A stretch of DNA of 64,000 nt, taken from contig CM046341.1 in the NCBI GenBank assembly GCA_025403435.1, positions 12,609,219 to 12,673,218 on the forward strand. Reading direction: 5' to 3'. Both the position numbers and the translations under genes were made by a program. Below, one piece after another: positions 1 through 11,479 of this stretch. The stretch comes from Artocarpus heterophyllus (lineage: Eukaryota; Streptophyta; Magnoliopsida; Rosales; Moraceae). Within the stretch, counting starts at the first letter, position 1. Every line of letters begins with the position of its first letter. The notes beneath the pieces are model-generated. The model searched no databases. It saw only the letters and a program-made list of their open reading frames with translations, and had not been told where the DNA came from.

Positions 1-59
1 GAGTCTAGGATCTTGTTGAGTAACCTAATGGAAAAAAAACCATAGCGTGTAATGGGTCT

Positions 60-1471
60 TTAAGATAAAGAAAGACTCATTGGGCAACATTGAAAGATAT
101 AAAGTAAGACTCGTCGCTAAAGAATTCACTCAAAGAGAAGGAATTAACTACAAGGAGACTTTTTCTCTTGTACCTAAGAAAGATTCTTTTCATATATTAT
201 GGCATTAGTTGCACATTTTGACTTAGAGCTGCAACAAATGGATGTAAAAACAGTTTTTCTTGATAGAGATCTAGAGAAAGAGGTTTACATGAAATGATAG
301 AAGGATTTTTCTCTAGTGATGGTGAGCATTTGGTGTGTAAGCTTAAGAAATCCATATATGGATTGAAACAAGCCTTCTATCAATGGTATTTAAAATTTCA
401 TGATGTTATTTCTTTATTTAGATTTGTAGAGAACATTATGGATTAATGTATATACCAGAAGATCAGCCTGAGAAAAATTTGTTTTCTTATTGTATATGTG
501 GATGATATTTTACTTGCAACCAATGATAAGGGTTTGATACATGAGGTTAAATAATTTCTCTCTAAAAACTTTGATATAAAGGATATAGGTGATACATCTT
601 ATGTCATTGGTATAAAATTCATAGAGACAGATTTAGAGGTATCTTAGGTTTGTCTCAAGAAACCTATACCAACAAAGCTTTAGAAAAATTTCAGACGAAA
701 GATTGTTCACAAAGTATAGCTCCCAATGTGAAGAGTGATAAATTTAATTTGAACCAGTGCCCAAAAAATGATTTTGAAAGAGAACAAATGAAAAGCATTC
801 TATATGTTTCAGCTGTTGGAAGCTTAATATATGCTCACATCTGCAAAAGGCCTGATATTGCATTTACTATGGGAACGTTAGGAAGATATCAACATAATCG
901 AGGTATGGACCATTGGAGAGCTGCAAAGAAAGTGATGATGTATCTTCGGGAAACCAAAGATTACATGCTTATATATAAATGGACTGAAAATCTGGAGGTA
1001 ATTGGCTACTCAGATTCAAACTTTGCTGGCTGTGTTGATTGATAGAAATCATCAAGTTACATTTTTATGTTTGCCAGTGGAGCTATATCTTGGAGAAGCA
1101 CAACGTAGACTTTGACTACTACTTCCATTATGAAGGCTGAGTTCGTATCTTGTTTTGAGCCAACCTCGCATGGTGTGTGGATTAAAAGTTTCATTTATGG
1201 GCTTAGAATTGTGGATTTAATTTCTAGGCCATTGAGAATATACTGTGACAATTCAGCTGCAGTTTTTATGAATAAAAACAACAAAAGTGGTGATCGAAGC
1301 AAGCACATCGACTTTAAATATTTAGCTATAAGAGAATGTGTTAAAGATAAAATAGTGGTCATTGAACACATTAATACTAAATTGATGATTGTTGATCCTT
1401 TAACAAAAGGCATGCCACCATTCAGATTTAAGGATCATGTGGAAAGAATGGGACTTGGTTCATTTGTATAA
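60..1471 (+). pseudogene. copia pol relic: reverse transcriptase and RNase H
   Basis: Seen: in shifting frames the strand reads copia RT, including a motif like the family's KTAFLNGDLEEEVYM (about 240-295) and an intact YVDDILLATND (about 495-530). The segment from 650 holds the connection to RNase H (RPDIAFTMGTLGRY, near 848-890). The RNase H includes SDSNFAGCVD (near 1012-1041) and, after stops, IYCDNSAAVFM (near 1240) and SKHIDFKYLAIRE (near 1301), ending in DPLTKGMPP. Stops and frameshifts occur throughout, for example the TGA at 1040 and TAG at 1107. The terminal TAA follows GLGSFV. Known: this arrangement is the C-terminal half of a copia polyprotein, which copies element RNA into DNA. 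Inference: non-functional. Confidence 0.85.
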
Positions 1472-1748
1472 TTTTCATTGTAGGAATGAATTATTTTCAA
1501 TGAAACTCGATTTTAGTTGTGATATTTTCTCATATTTAATTTCTATTATGTATACATTTATTTATTCATTTTGAGAGATATCATTAAGTTTGGACTTAGA
1601 ATAAATATATGATTTATTCATTAAGTATTAATAGATATAATACATTGTGATACATGGAAAATATTACTCGTTCTTAGAGAAATTATCACCATGATTCGTG
1701 CATTTTGTTTCTTACTATATGATGGAAGTTATGGGCTAAGTGGGAGAT

Positions 1749-2070
1749 TGTTAGTGCTTAGTGCATTATAAGCACTATGTAGATAATTTATTTCAGTGCC
1801 TTAAGCACTTAATACACTAACATTAAGTAGCCTATAAAAACATATAATTCTTTGGCCTGTTATGGTTTTGATCAAACACTGTGTGATGGACACAGCTACT
1901 AAAAGCCAAAGGTTTAGGTCCTTGGTCCTATTATTCTCATATTTCTATTTTGCACCATTATTTTGGAGTTTGAGGAAGGGCTAGAAGCTCTTAAACCCGT
2001 AGAACACAAAGTAGTGTTTTTGGACCGCATCATCAACGTCAATGGCTGGAGGTAACCTATCATTCACATG
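1749..2070 (+). repeat. probable 3' LTR of the copia relic
   Basis: Starts TGTTAGTGC directly after the polypurine tract. It contains a TATA-like CCTATAAAAAC at about 1830 and ends somewhere near 2070. No second LTR is in the window, so the boundary is inferred. Confidence 0.45.
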
Positions 2071-2209
2071 TCCACCTTTATAATCTTATGTGCTTTTGTT
2101 TTATGCTTATTTAGATTATATCAAATCTAACAAGAAAGCGTTACATTCTTCCATTTTTTGCAATGATTCTATCAGTTAATTTAGTGGATTATGAGTAGTA
2201 ATCTATTCA

Positions 2210-2210
<1 letters not shown>

Positions 2211-2241
<31 letters not shown>
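2211..2241. repeat. (ATT)n microsatellite
   Basis: About ten uninterrupted ATT units. Confidence 0.95.
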
Positions 2242-2244
<3 letters not shown>

Positions 2245-3009
2245 TGTGTTTGTTTTTGGAATTAATCTGATTGATTATCAGCACTTTAGTGCAAGTGATG
2301 ATTGATAGTGGTGTTCATGAAATCTGTGAGTCCATTCAATTCGTGAAATCCAATCTGATTAGGTTGGGATAAGTTTTTTATTGGTAATGGAATGAGAAAA
2401 TCTTAAACCGAAGGTTTTAGATTAGATTACAAGTTAAGTTTCTCAATTTGTAAAATCAATAAATCCAAATATATATATATTTTTTTTTTTGGAAAATGAA
2501 ATATATATAGTTTTTATGCATTTGCAGTTATGTATATAAATTAATATCCACCATCTGACTTAAAGTTTTATTGAAGCTAATTTATCTTAATTGAATAGTT
2601 TATTGAATTTTTTTAGGCTATCTTGTATTATGTTATGTTTATTTTAATGTTGAGTAAATTAGGTAGTATGTTAGTTTTCTATTACCATAATTGGATTTCA
2701 TCAGTCTTTTTTATTTCCTTTGATTTATATCATTGTTCTTAGCGAAAAAAGGTCAAATTATCCTTAGATAATAAAATATTTACCTAACTCTAACCTAAAA
2801 TACTTGAGAACAATAATGTCTTTATATTCCTTGAAAGTGGTATGTCTTAAACTTTCTCATACAAGTGGTAAAATTGAAAAACAATACCATTGAAAATAGC
2901 ATTTCTCAAATTGACCCTTTAATTTTTACTATTGAAAAAATAGGCCTTTAATATTCTTACTTTAAAGGGTATTTTCATAAATATCATTTTTCAAGATTTA
3001 CTTTTTATA

Positions 3010-3130
3010 AATGTCACATACGTTTTATTTGTGGTATAACTTAATATGAAATATGAATAATAGTATGACATAACTTTTTCTAAAAGTGACATGAATAAAC
3101 ACAACTTTTAAAATTATGGCATAACATACA
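3010..3130. repeat. dispersed AT-rich repeat, copy 1 of 3
   Basis: Shares a pattern of short blocks (ATGTCACATACG, GGTATAACTTAATATG, AGTATGACATAAC, GAATAAACACAAC, GCATAACATACA) with 53570-53695 and 57385-57515. No coding content. It is probably a small non-autonomous transposon, but its ends are not clear. Confidence 0.45.
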
Positions 3131-5005
3131 ATTTTCTTTATTTTCTAAAAACCCAAAATACCAGACTAATCCATAGAATCCAATTCGTGGAATCTGATAG
3201 TTGCAAATCAGATTTGAAAAAAATTTAGATTGGCAATGGAGTTGAAATTTTTCAATCTGATAGTTCTAGATTGGATTGTAAATTGATTCATAATCTATGA
3301 ACTTAAATTCATAAGCACCCCTAATGATTAGTGATCTTTGTTCGTATCGAGAATTAATATGATAGATATACTGATGCTAATCTATAACCCGAGCCATGAT
3401 ATTTGTTGAACAAATAAAAGTAATCTGATAGATTACTGGTGCTTAAGAAGATCGTCTCCATAACATTTTACTCATGCTCTAACCACAAATCTCCTTGGAG
3501 TGGATATAGCTCAGCCTATCGCCCCATTGTATTTGTGGGTTGTTCATGGTTGGTCTTTTTCTTTTCTTTTTCTTGTTTTCAGGGAAAAGATCTTTCATTA
3601 AGAATTAATTAAAAAGCAAAACAGTCTGACACTATAAAAGGTTCAATATGGGCAGGGAACTCCTCAAGCCACTGACTATGTGCCGAAGAAGCTGAATAAG
3701 TTATAGCCTTTTTTTCCCTCCTTTTTTGAAAACAGACTTTGCATTTCAAATTAGAAAAGTATAATATGCACATAACCCTACTAAATATTAAATATATATA
3801 TATATATGTAAACATATATTTGAATTATAACAATATTATACACATATTTGAATTAAAAGTTATAGATTGTTTAGAAGAACATTCAAAACCAACAATTTTG
3901 ATTTGAGAATTGTTGCATATGAGAGCGTTATGCTGTGGCAACTTTTTACTTTTTAACTCTAACATATGAGAAATTTTCATTGTTTACAGTTGTAACTTAT
4001 GGTTCCAACCATTCTTTCAAATGGTCTATAAACTTATAATGTCCTTAGTTTTAGGTCCCATTGACAAAATCTCTTGCCTCCATCACTGGGTATGCCATTT
4101 GAATGGTCTGATGTTGTAAATTTTGGGAGAGAGACTTGTGGGAATTGCAAAGTATTGTTAAGACAATAACTTAGTTTTAAAAAGTCATTAAAACAAACTT
4201 AGCTTTCAAATGACCTGACGTTGTATTTGATGGAGAAAATAACTGAAACGAAATAGAAGAAATAGGGCTTTTAGAGTTCATATGAAATGGCCCCGTTAAA
4301 GCTAATCTTTGATCATTGTTGAATTAGATTCTGCTTAGTTGGTGTAATTCTCCTAATTTGGCTAAGCATGTGTTTGGCAAATGAGTTTCATACTCATGAG
4401 TTCGAATTGAAAATAATATAAATCTCTCACATGCTATAGTGTATGAGTTTAAATGCATTTGGCGCTAAACATCCTATAAATGGGTAGCATTAGTTTTAGT
4501 TTTTTTGTGTGTATCAGTAATAATGTTGTTTCGGTAAATGTTTTCTCATATTTTGGACTGTCCCCACTTGGTAGGGGCAGTCCGGCAGACGAGGATTGAA
4601 GATGGGTTTCTGTGGAAGTTTAATTGAGGCATTCGGTTTTTCAATTGTTATTAAAAATTCTCTCTGTACAAGAAAAAAAATGCTTCGTATGTAAAGCTTC
4701 AAATATATTTGTGTGTTTAGAACCAAGTTACAACTGTTATAGTGTAAAGCTCTTACATGTTAGGGTGTAAAACAAAAGTATGTTCCAGTATACATATCTC
4801 ACATGCTATAATTTAGGTTATAACTTTCAACTTCAAGTTGGTTCCCAAACACTCATATATATATATATATATTAGAAAAAGATTGATAACTGATAATATT
4901 AAAATAACCAATAAGATGAAATGGTGAGAATAAAAACAAAAAATGAAGTGGTGGAGAATCAATAATCTATAGAAATAGTTTGTGGTAGTTTTAAAGTACT
5001 ACAAG

Positions 5006-5281
5006 TAGAGGTGTCAATACAGACCGCTCAACCCCAAAAGAAAAATCAAGTCGAGTTGAGTTGATTAATGAAAAGAGAGACCTAACCCAATCTAAAGCCC
5101 ACATGGTTCTAGAATTAGGCGAAAGCCCGGGCCGCCTGTATTTTTTTTAAGGAAGTTTTAAAAAATAAAAAATAAAAATATTTAAGCGGGCCGAGTAGGA
5201 ATGGGACTAATTGTTTGGCATGGCCCAAAAAGGATGGGGCATGGGACAACCCGTTTGGCCCATCCCAAATTAACACCTCTA
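5006..5281. mobile_element. MITE-like element with inverted ends (hAT-like)
   Basis: The stretch begins TAGAGGTGTCAAT and ends ATTAACACCTCTA, near-perfect inverted repeats of each other. The interior is unusually GC-rich for the area and carries CCCGGGCCG, GCGGGCCGAG and TTGGCCCATCCC blocks typical of small plant elements with this end. No ORF. I found no clean 8-bp target duplication, so the superfamily assignment is tentative. Confidence 0.55.
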
Positions 5282-6171
5282 ACTATGGCCGTATAGAAAG
5301 TAAATTCAATCATTCAAAATTATGTAAGATATGTATTTAGAAGGGTGGTGGAAAGCATGATTGGCTGTTTAAAACAGTTGGTGACAGTAGTAAAAGCCCT
5401 TATTTAATTTTATTATCTAAACATATAAACCGGGCATGTTTGTATTCGTGCACCATTTGCTCGTGCTATTTACATCCATAAAATAATTTTAAGAAAACTC
5501 TAAAGAAAACAAGAAAAAGAAACATAAAAGTTACCTTTAAAAAGATAAAGAAATTTTCTCTAAAAAAAGAAATATCATTTTGGTTATGTACTACATATAA
5601 TGGTAATAATAAATTCAATGTAGCTATTTGAAGGATTCAAATCCTCTCTCTAATTTTGGTGTCTTAAATGATGTTCAATAAATCATATCATGACACGTCA
5701 TTTGAAAAGTTTAAAATAGTGATTAATTTACTTTTACATGTTTTCATTAAATGATGTGTCATTATATGATTGGTTTAATATCATTTAAGAACAAAATATT
5801 AGACAAACAATTTAAATCCATGTTTAGACGCATATGGTGCCATATAAGACAGCTTTCGCCCACTGGGATTTCCATTTCTTTCCTATTATTCATCATGAAT
5901 TTAAATCAAGTGAAAGAAGCACCATAGTGGGAGGTCAACCAAATCATAGTCTATAAGGTGATTGGTGAAATCGTTTCTTTCTCTCTCTCTCTCTCTCTTT
6001 TTTAAGGAAGGGGATGTTATTTCACCATAAAACCATTACAAACAAAATACAAGCATGTCAAAACATATAAGAATAAAGGTGTGTCAGGGGCCCAAAAAAG
6101 ATATTTGGATGCCACAAGAAAGTGCCAATAAAGAAAAAAATTACATGTTGTGCCACACTTATCAAAAATAC
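5282..6171. other. AT-rich intergenic stretch before the gypsy element
   Basis: No gene seen. It includes a (CT)n run at about 5977-5998 and A-rich tracts. Its last five bases (AATAC) are the target duplicated by the gypsy insertion. Confidence 0.6.
6167..6171. repeat. target-site duplication, left copy
   Basis: AATAC immediately before the 5' LTR, identical to 16980-16984 after the 3' LTR. A 5-bp duplication is the normal gypsy footprint. Confidence 0.9.
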
Positions 6172-6812
6172 TGTTGAGGGTGACTAGGCGCCACCGCTGA
6201 GGAGACGAACTCTAGGTAATCGGCCAAACAGCTCGACGGAGCTACCAAGGAGCAAGCTACCGGCCCTAACGACAATGGATGTTGCATTCGAGGTGCTTCT
6301 CAGGGCCTCCAAGGCTGCACCTTAGCAGGTTTCCATCTCAGGCTATGTATCAGCTCGGGTCGGATTATTCTCATTCACAAGTGGACTGCTACTTGCCACC
6401 ACGGGCCAACAAATGGCAAATAACTCACCGTCTGATGGAGGCCAATCCATGGATGGAGGGACGTGACACTTGTCACATACTACCTGACATGCCTTGATGT
6501 GACACCCAAGTTGTGGGCAAAACCCACCTAACACCCGATCCAAATGGTAGCCTATAAATATGATGTATTTATTGCATTCTAGAGAGAGATGCTCCTTTCC
6601 ACCTAACAAGCTCCCGTCCTCTGCCAAGCAAGCCCTACCTTCAGCATCGGAGAGCCCTTGTTTGTTAGCTGACCCCTTTCCTCTTACCTTTGAAGCATCC
6701 TTCCTCTTGTTGCAGGTACACCCGACCAGGCAAAGATGAGCCAGGAAGAGCTAGACACCGTGCGCAGCTACACTGGTGTTGATTCGACGTCAGACCTCGG
6801 TAAGCATCAACA
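6172..6812 (+). repeat. 5' LTR of the Tat gypsy element
   Basis: A 641-bp direct repeat of 16364-16979, with TG...CA ends inside the short inverted repeat TGTTGA/TCAACA. It contains a promoter-like CCTATAAATATG at about 6551, followed by GCATTCTAGAGAGAGA, conserved in the other LTR and the likely start region of element RNA. It carries about 15 bp near 6328 and about 11 bp near 6445 that the 3' LTR lacks. Confidence 0.93.
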
Positions 6813-6835
6813 TTTTGGCGTTAGAAGGAGAGCGC
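6813..6835 (+). other. primer-binding-site region
   Basis: TTTTGGCGTTAGAAGGAG follows the 5' LTR directly. It resembles the TGGCGCC-type primer-binding sites used by many plant gypsy elements, with mismatches. The tRNA identity was not checked. Confidence 0.5.
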
Positions 6836-6881
6836 CTATGCCTTCACACTGACACCAACCACATTAACTTCGAGGACCGAG

Positions 6882-8503
6882 ATGGTGACTCGAGGAAATG
6901 CTTGAGACGATGCTGCCCGACAAGAGGGGTCGGTTGACGTGAGAAATTGACAACAGAATCTAGGTAGGCCTAGGGGCCTCCCTCGGGCCACAAGGTCCTG
7001 GTCCGGGGGGCAGGAAAGCACGACCAGGGCCGAGCAAGCTCTAGACCCAGTCGCTCAGGACCCAATCCGAGAGCTTACAAATGCTGTTCGAATTCTTACA
7101 TAACAGCTCGCACAACAGGCTTAACGTCAGGCCACACCTGCTCTCCTGCCTCCAGCCCCGGTTGACCAGGCTGGAGGTCAGGCAGGACAGGATGTAGCCA
7201 ACCTAAACGAAGCCGATTCTGAGCGTTCAAGAGGCTCTACATGTGGCACCTCAGCCAATAATAGACCAGTCTAAGAAGGTCGTCTTGGCCCCCAAGCAAC
7301 ACAGATACTGTCACCCCAAGGCTCTTGAGCATCAGTATTTGATCGGCTAGGATGCCAGGAAGAAGCGTGTCAAAATCGCCAGCCAGGGGCTAGTGACCGC
7401 ATGGAGGGCGGAGCACCTTATAGGGTCAAACTCCCTGAAGACATGAACAGTCGCCAGTTTCGAGCTTTACATCGCCAAATCGACAAGATTCCAAATAACC
7501 GTTTTGGCCTAGATGACATAAGAGCCTTGGATCCACCATTTTTGGACACTATAATGCGGGTCCCCATGCCGCCCAAGTTTAAGGTCCCACAAATTAAGGC
7601 CTATGATGGGACCGCAGATGTAGACGAGCATATTGAACTGTTCCGGGGGCACATGCTCCGCCAGAATGCCAACAACGCAGCAATGTACAAGGCCTTTTCA
7701 TTGACCCTAACAGGACCAGCTCGGCAATGATTCTGAAGACTTGAACTAGCCACTATTACTTCTTTTCGGCAGCTCATCGACGCCTTCTCGGTAGCCTTCT
7801 CTACGACTAAGACACGGAGAAAAGAGATCACATATCTATACACCGTCAAGCAAGGGGACGACAATGTCTGAGACTACATCAACTGGTTTACCCGAGCAGC
7901 TCTAGAGGTCAAACACGTCGAAGACGAGACCCTCAAGCATATTTTCGTAGGGGGTCTTTGAGATGAAAAGCTCACATGGTTGCTGGCCTTCGAGCAGCCG
8001 AGCACTTTTTCACAAATGCTTGGCTATGCACAAGGTACGCTGATGCCTCGAAGTACATGAAAACCTGTAAGGAGGAGGCCGACCCTAGTGGGACTAAGAA
8101 GGAAAAGAAGCAAAAGAAGGTGCCAGAGTAGACTAGCGCTGAGCAGAATAAGAAGCAGAAGAAAGAGAAGAAACCCGAGAAGCCAAAAACACCAACTGGG
8201 AAGTTCCAAAGCTACACACCCCTGGTAGCGACCATTGATGAGGTGCTCACCTAGGTAAGTGGTAGGAACCTGCTTGTATCGCCACCCAAGCTTAAGGGCA
8301 GCAAGATGAAGCCAGATCAAGCTAGATACTATGAGTTCCACAATGATGTGGGACACCACACTCGCGAATGCATTCAGTTGAAGGACCAGATTGAAAGACT
8401 GGTCCGCGAGGGGCACTTAAGGGAGTTTGTTGAGCGAGTTATAACCACGGGCTCCACCTCGGGAAAGAATGAACCACCGAGCCGAGACGTGTTGAATCGC
8501 TCC
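6882..8503 (+). pseudogene. gag of the Tat gypsy element, broken
   Basis: One frame runs from ATG 6882 through 7401 and on to about 8000 with many single stops. The clearest part is the retrotransposon gag domain, including DPPFLDTIMRVPMPPKFKVP, the stretch MLRQNANNAAMYKAFSLTL and GPARQ. Beyond about 8000 the frame changes, and a Lys-rich linker leads to a zinc-knuckle-like YYEFHNDVGHHTREC at 8327-8371. Its first cysteine, usual in this family, is a tyrosine here. Known: gag packages element RNA into virus-like particles. Stops at 7728, 7734, 7869 and 7959 and at least one frameshift make it non-functional. Confidence 0.85.
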
Positions 8504-8643
8504 TGAAATGATGGTGGGAACACCTCGAAACCCTCGAATATCGTTCACACGATCTTTGGAGGGCCTGTCACCAGGGACACGTCGAGTGGGCGACGACGTA
8601 CATCCAAGAAGCTCAGCTGGTTGAAAAGGACAAATTCATAAAC

Positions 8644-9480
8644 ATGTCCGAACATGTTAATAAGATTTGCCACCAACAGGACACCCCGATCACATTCACC
8701 GAGGAGGAAGCGGACAATCTGATTCATCTGCACAACGACGCCCTAATGTACGAGCTATACATTGCCAACAACATAGTGCAGCGAGTGATGATTGATAATA
8801 GTAGCTCAGTTGACATCCTCTTTAAGCAAGCCTTTGACAAATTGAAAATCAGCAATGCTACCGTAGTGCTGGTCCAAACCCCGTTGTATGGCTTCATGGG
8901 TGAATGCGTCTAAGCAATGGGGAAGGTCAGCTTGCCTGTGACCTTTGGTGAGGGTGCTACTTGAATAACGCGCGTCGTCGACAAACCCTTTTAATATAAT
9001 ATCATAATCAGCCAACCAACACTGAATGCACTAAAGGCCGTGGTCTCTACATATCACCTGGGGATGAAGTTTCTGACGGAAGAAGAAGTTGGAGTAATCC
9101 ACTCATCTCAGAGAGACTCCCGAGCTTGCTACGCCAATGCTGTGAGAGCGGCGTCGGCTCAACGATTGAGCGTCTCGGCCATCCATATGGTCGACGAGAA
9201 AGACCTCCCTGCTGACCCGAAGCCCAAGATGTTTTTCGATCTTGACCCCCGATTGCCCGAGGAAGAGGTAAGAGCCACCCCGGTTGAAGACTTAATGCCA
9301 TTCCCTCTAGACCCTACGAGGCCTGAACACACCATCCAACTCGGATCCCAGCTAAGACTTGAGATCCGAGCCGACCTAGAGGGACTTCTTACCGAATATC
9401 AGGACATTTTTGAGTGGTCTCATGAGGACATGCCCGGCATCGACCTAAGCCTGATCTGCCATCGGCTCAACGTCTGACCC
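8644..9480 (+). pseudogene. aspartic protease region of the gypsy polyprotein
   Basis: The frame starting at 8644 holds FTEEEADNLIHLHNDALMYE, then VMIDNSSSVDILF (about 8785-8823), the position of the retropepsin active site. The family normally has Asp-x-Gly there; this copy has Asp-Asn-Ser, so the catalytic glycine is lost. TAA at 8911 and TGA at 8962 interrupt it. It continues in the same frame into the conserved ISQPTLNALKAVVSTYHLGM (about 9010-9069) and a long acidic linker ending at the TGA of 9474. Known: this protease cuts the polyprotein. Inference: inactive. Confidence 0.8.
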
Positions 9481-9486
9481 GATCAT

Positions 9487-10200
9487 AAGCCAGTGATACA
9501 AAAGAGAAAGGCTTTCAATCTGGAGAGATACACTGCCATAAACAAAGAGGTCCAGAAGCTCCTCAAGGCGAGATTTATCAAAGAGGTTAAATATCTGGAG
9601 TGGCTGGCGAACGTCGTTCTTGTCAAAAAAGCAAATGGGAAGTGGCGAGTTTGCGTTGATTATACCGACCTGAACAAGGCCTGCCCTAAAGACTGTTTCC
9701 CACTTCCCCAGATCGACCAGCTCGTCGACGCGATGGCCGGCCACGAGCTACTGAGCTTTAGGGATGCGTATTTTGGATACAATCAGATAAGAATGGCCGA
9801 GGAAGATCAAGTGAAAATGACTTTTATTACTAACCAGGGGCTATACTGTTACGTAGTAATGCCTTTTGGACTAAAAAATACCGGGGCTACCTACCAGCGC
9901 CTAGTTAATAAGATGCTTGCTCGACTGATCGACAAAACGATGGAGGTCTACATGGACGACATGATGGTTAAGTCTGTCTGAGTAGCGGATCACATGGCCG
10001 ATCTTCAAGCAAGCTTTGATATACTCTGGGAATATGAGATGAAACTCAACTTGGAGAAGTGTGCGTTTGGGATTAGCTCGGGCAAATTTCTTGGGTTTTT
10101 GGTCAACCAGAGAGGAATAAAGAGTAAACCGGTGAAGGCCTAAGCATTTATAGACATGCAGTCTCCTCAGACTATAAAGGAGTTGCATAAGCTCACTGGC
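9487..10200 (+). pseudogene. reverse transcriptase of the gypsy element
   Basis: The best preserved domain. From 9493 the reading frame is open to the TGA at 9979 and contains NGKWRVCVDYTDLNKACPKD, then PLPQIDQLVDAMAGHELLSF, VMPFGLKNTGATYQRLVNKM and the catalytic box VYMDDMMVKS (about 9946-9975), with both aspartates intact. Past the stop the frame goes on through LEKCAFGISSGKFLGF to a TAA at 10141. Known: RT copies the element RNA into DNA. It is in the same frame as the protease, so pol was once continuous. Confidence 0.9.
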
Positions 10201-10745
10201 ATGATTACAGCCTTCTCAAGATTTGTCTCATGGGCTACCGACAAGTGCCATCCATTTTTTAAGGCACTCAAGGGAAGGTTTGAGTGGAGCAAGGAATATG
10301 ATGAAGCTTTTTAGAAATTGAAGAAGTATTTAGCCACGCCCCCGCTCCTGTCCAAGCCTTTTTCTAGGGAAGTTTTGACTAGCTATTTAGTCGTGTCTGA
10401 GAAGGCCGTAAGCTCGGTCCTAGTCTAAGAAGAAGATGGAGCCCAAAAGCCAGTGTACTATTCTAGCCACGCATTCCAGGGTGTCAAAGAGCGGTATCCC
10501 CCACTTGAGAAGTTGGCCTTTGCATTGGCCACTTCTGCTCGAAAGCTACGGCCCTACTTTCAAGGCCACACCGTACAGGTTTTGACCAAGTTCCCTCTCC
10601 AACAAGTCCTTTAGAGCCCGAAAATATCCAGCTGGATGGCTAAGTGGTTGGTGGAGCTCGGCCAGTATGATGTTCATTTTGTGCCCAGGACGGCCATCAA
10701 GGCTCAAGCCCTGGCGAACTTCATCGCCAAATTTACTGATACTAA
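10200..10745 (+). pseudogene. first (gypsy-type) RNase H of the element
   Basis: Continues the RT frame with stops at 10312, 10426 and 10612. Recognisable pieces are WSKEYDEAF, VSEKAVSSVLV, VYYSSHAFQGVKERYPPLEK (about 10453-10512), ALATSARKLRPYFQGHTVQV and the end piece VHFVPRTAIKAQALANFIAK. Known: this domain removes RNA from the RNA/DNA hybrid. In many gypsy elements it is partly inactive and acts as a tether. Confidence 0.85.
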
Positions 10746-10751
10746 TGAGGC

Positions 10752-11250
10752 ATGCCGTTGGCCGAGAAGGCACCAGTAGAAGTGCCAGACATCCCTAGTT
10801 GCAGTGAGGATTGTGGTGCCTCAGAGCCAAAATGGAAGCTCTTTGTTAACGGATCTTCCTATGTAGAAGGACCAAGTGCCGAATTGATATTAATAGGCCC
10901 AGATGGATACAAGGTGACCTATGCACTCCGGTTCAACTTCAAGGCCTCAAACAACGAAGTAGAGTACGAGGCACTCCTGGCTGGACTTTGAATCGCTAGA
11001 GATCTTGGGGTAAACCGCATACTCCTTCACAGTGACTAAATGCTTGTCATCCAACAAGTCACTGGGGCATTCCAAGCCCGAACGAACTCAATGGCTGCAT
11101 ACTTACAAAAGTTCAAGCTACTGCTCAGACAATTTAAGTCATACTCGTTTAAGCAGATCCTCAGGTCAGAAAACACAGAAGCCAACGCCCTTGCTTGGCT
11201 ATCCTCAGGCCTCGGCAATAGCGACTTGGCTTTGGTCCCCATCGAAAGGT
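10752..11250 (+). pseudogene. second, archaeal-type RNase H (aRNH) of the element
   Basis: After a frame change, WKLFVNGSS (from about 10830) and FKASNNEVEYEALLAGL open a second RNase H fold. A TGA at 10989 and TAA at 11038 follow, then MLVIQQVTGAFQARTNSMA and ILRSENTEANALAWLSS (to about 11210). The first catalytic Asp (family VDGSS) is Asn, and the late Asp (family ADALA) is also Asn, so it is catalytically dead. Two RNase H domains in tandem between RT and integrase are the mark of the Tat clade of Ty3/gypsy. The domain assignment is by motif only. Confidence 0.8.
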
Positions 11251-11479
11251 TGGCAGAGCCAAGCATACACAGAGAAGTGGTGAATGTAGCCGCGGAACTC
11301 GAGACCACTTGGATGGACCCGATCATCCAATACCTGACCACAGCCAAATTGTCCGATGACCAAGAAGAGTCACATCGGATATGCACTAGCTCGGCTTGGT
11401 ATTCGATGATTGGTGGGAATTTATATAGACAAGGCTACACCACGCCATGTTTAAAGTGCATAGGCCCCAAGAAGCCGAA

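Larger units (their letters stand above)
1..2070 (+). mobile_element. Ty1/copia retrotransposon, 3' part, decayed
   Basis: The window opens inside a copia element. Reverse transcriptase and RNase H motifs run on the plus strand to 1471, followed by a spacer, a purine-rich tract at about 1738-1748 (AAGTGGGAGA, the usual copia polypurine tract) and a likely 3' LTR starting TGTTAG at 1749. The 5' LTR, gag, protease and integrase lie before the window, so no target duplication can be tested. The right edge near 2070 is an estimate. Confidence 0.75.
2071..5005. other. AT-rich intergenic stretch, no gene seen
   Basis: I see no supported gene. It holds an (ATT)n run at 2211-2241, poly-A/T runs, short TA runs (2469-2482, 3795-3808, 4856-4871), and a dispersed AT-rich repeat near 3010-3130. 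The few open frames on either strand have no recognisable motif and look like chance. Confidence 0.6.

Noticed and set aside
3480..3560. tRNA-like ATAGCTCAG string near 3507
   Set aside because: No acceptor stem, T-loop or anticodon arm could be built around it.
6279..6627. Open frames inside the 5' LTR on both strands
   Set aside because: They lie wholly in LTR sequence, are not shared by the 3' LTR in length, and have no protein motif.
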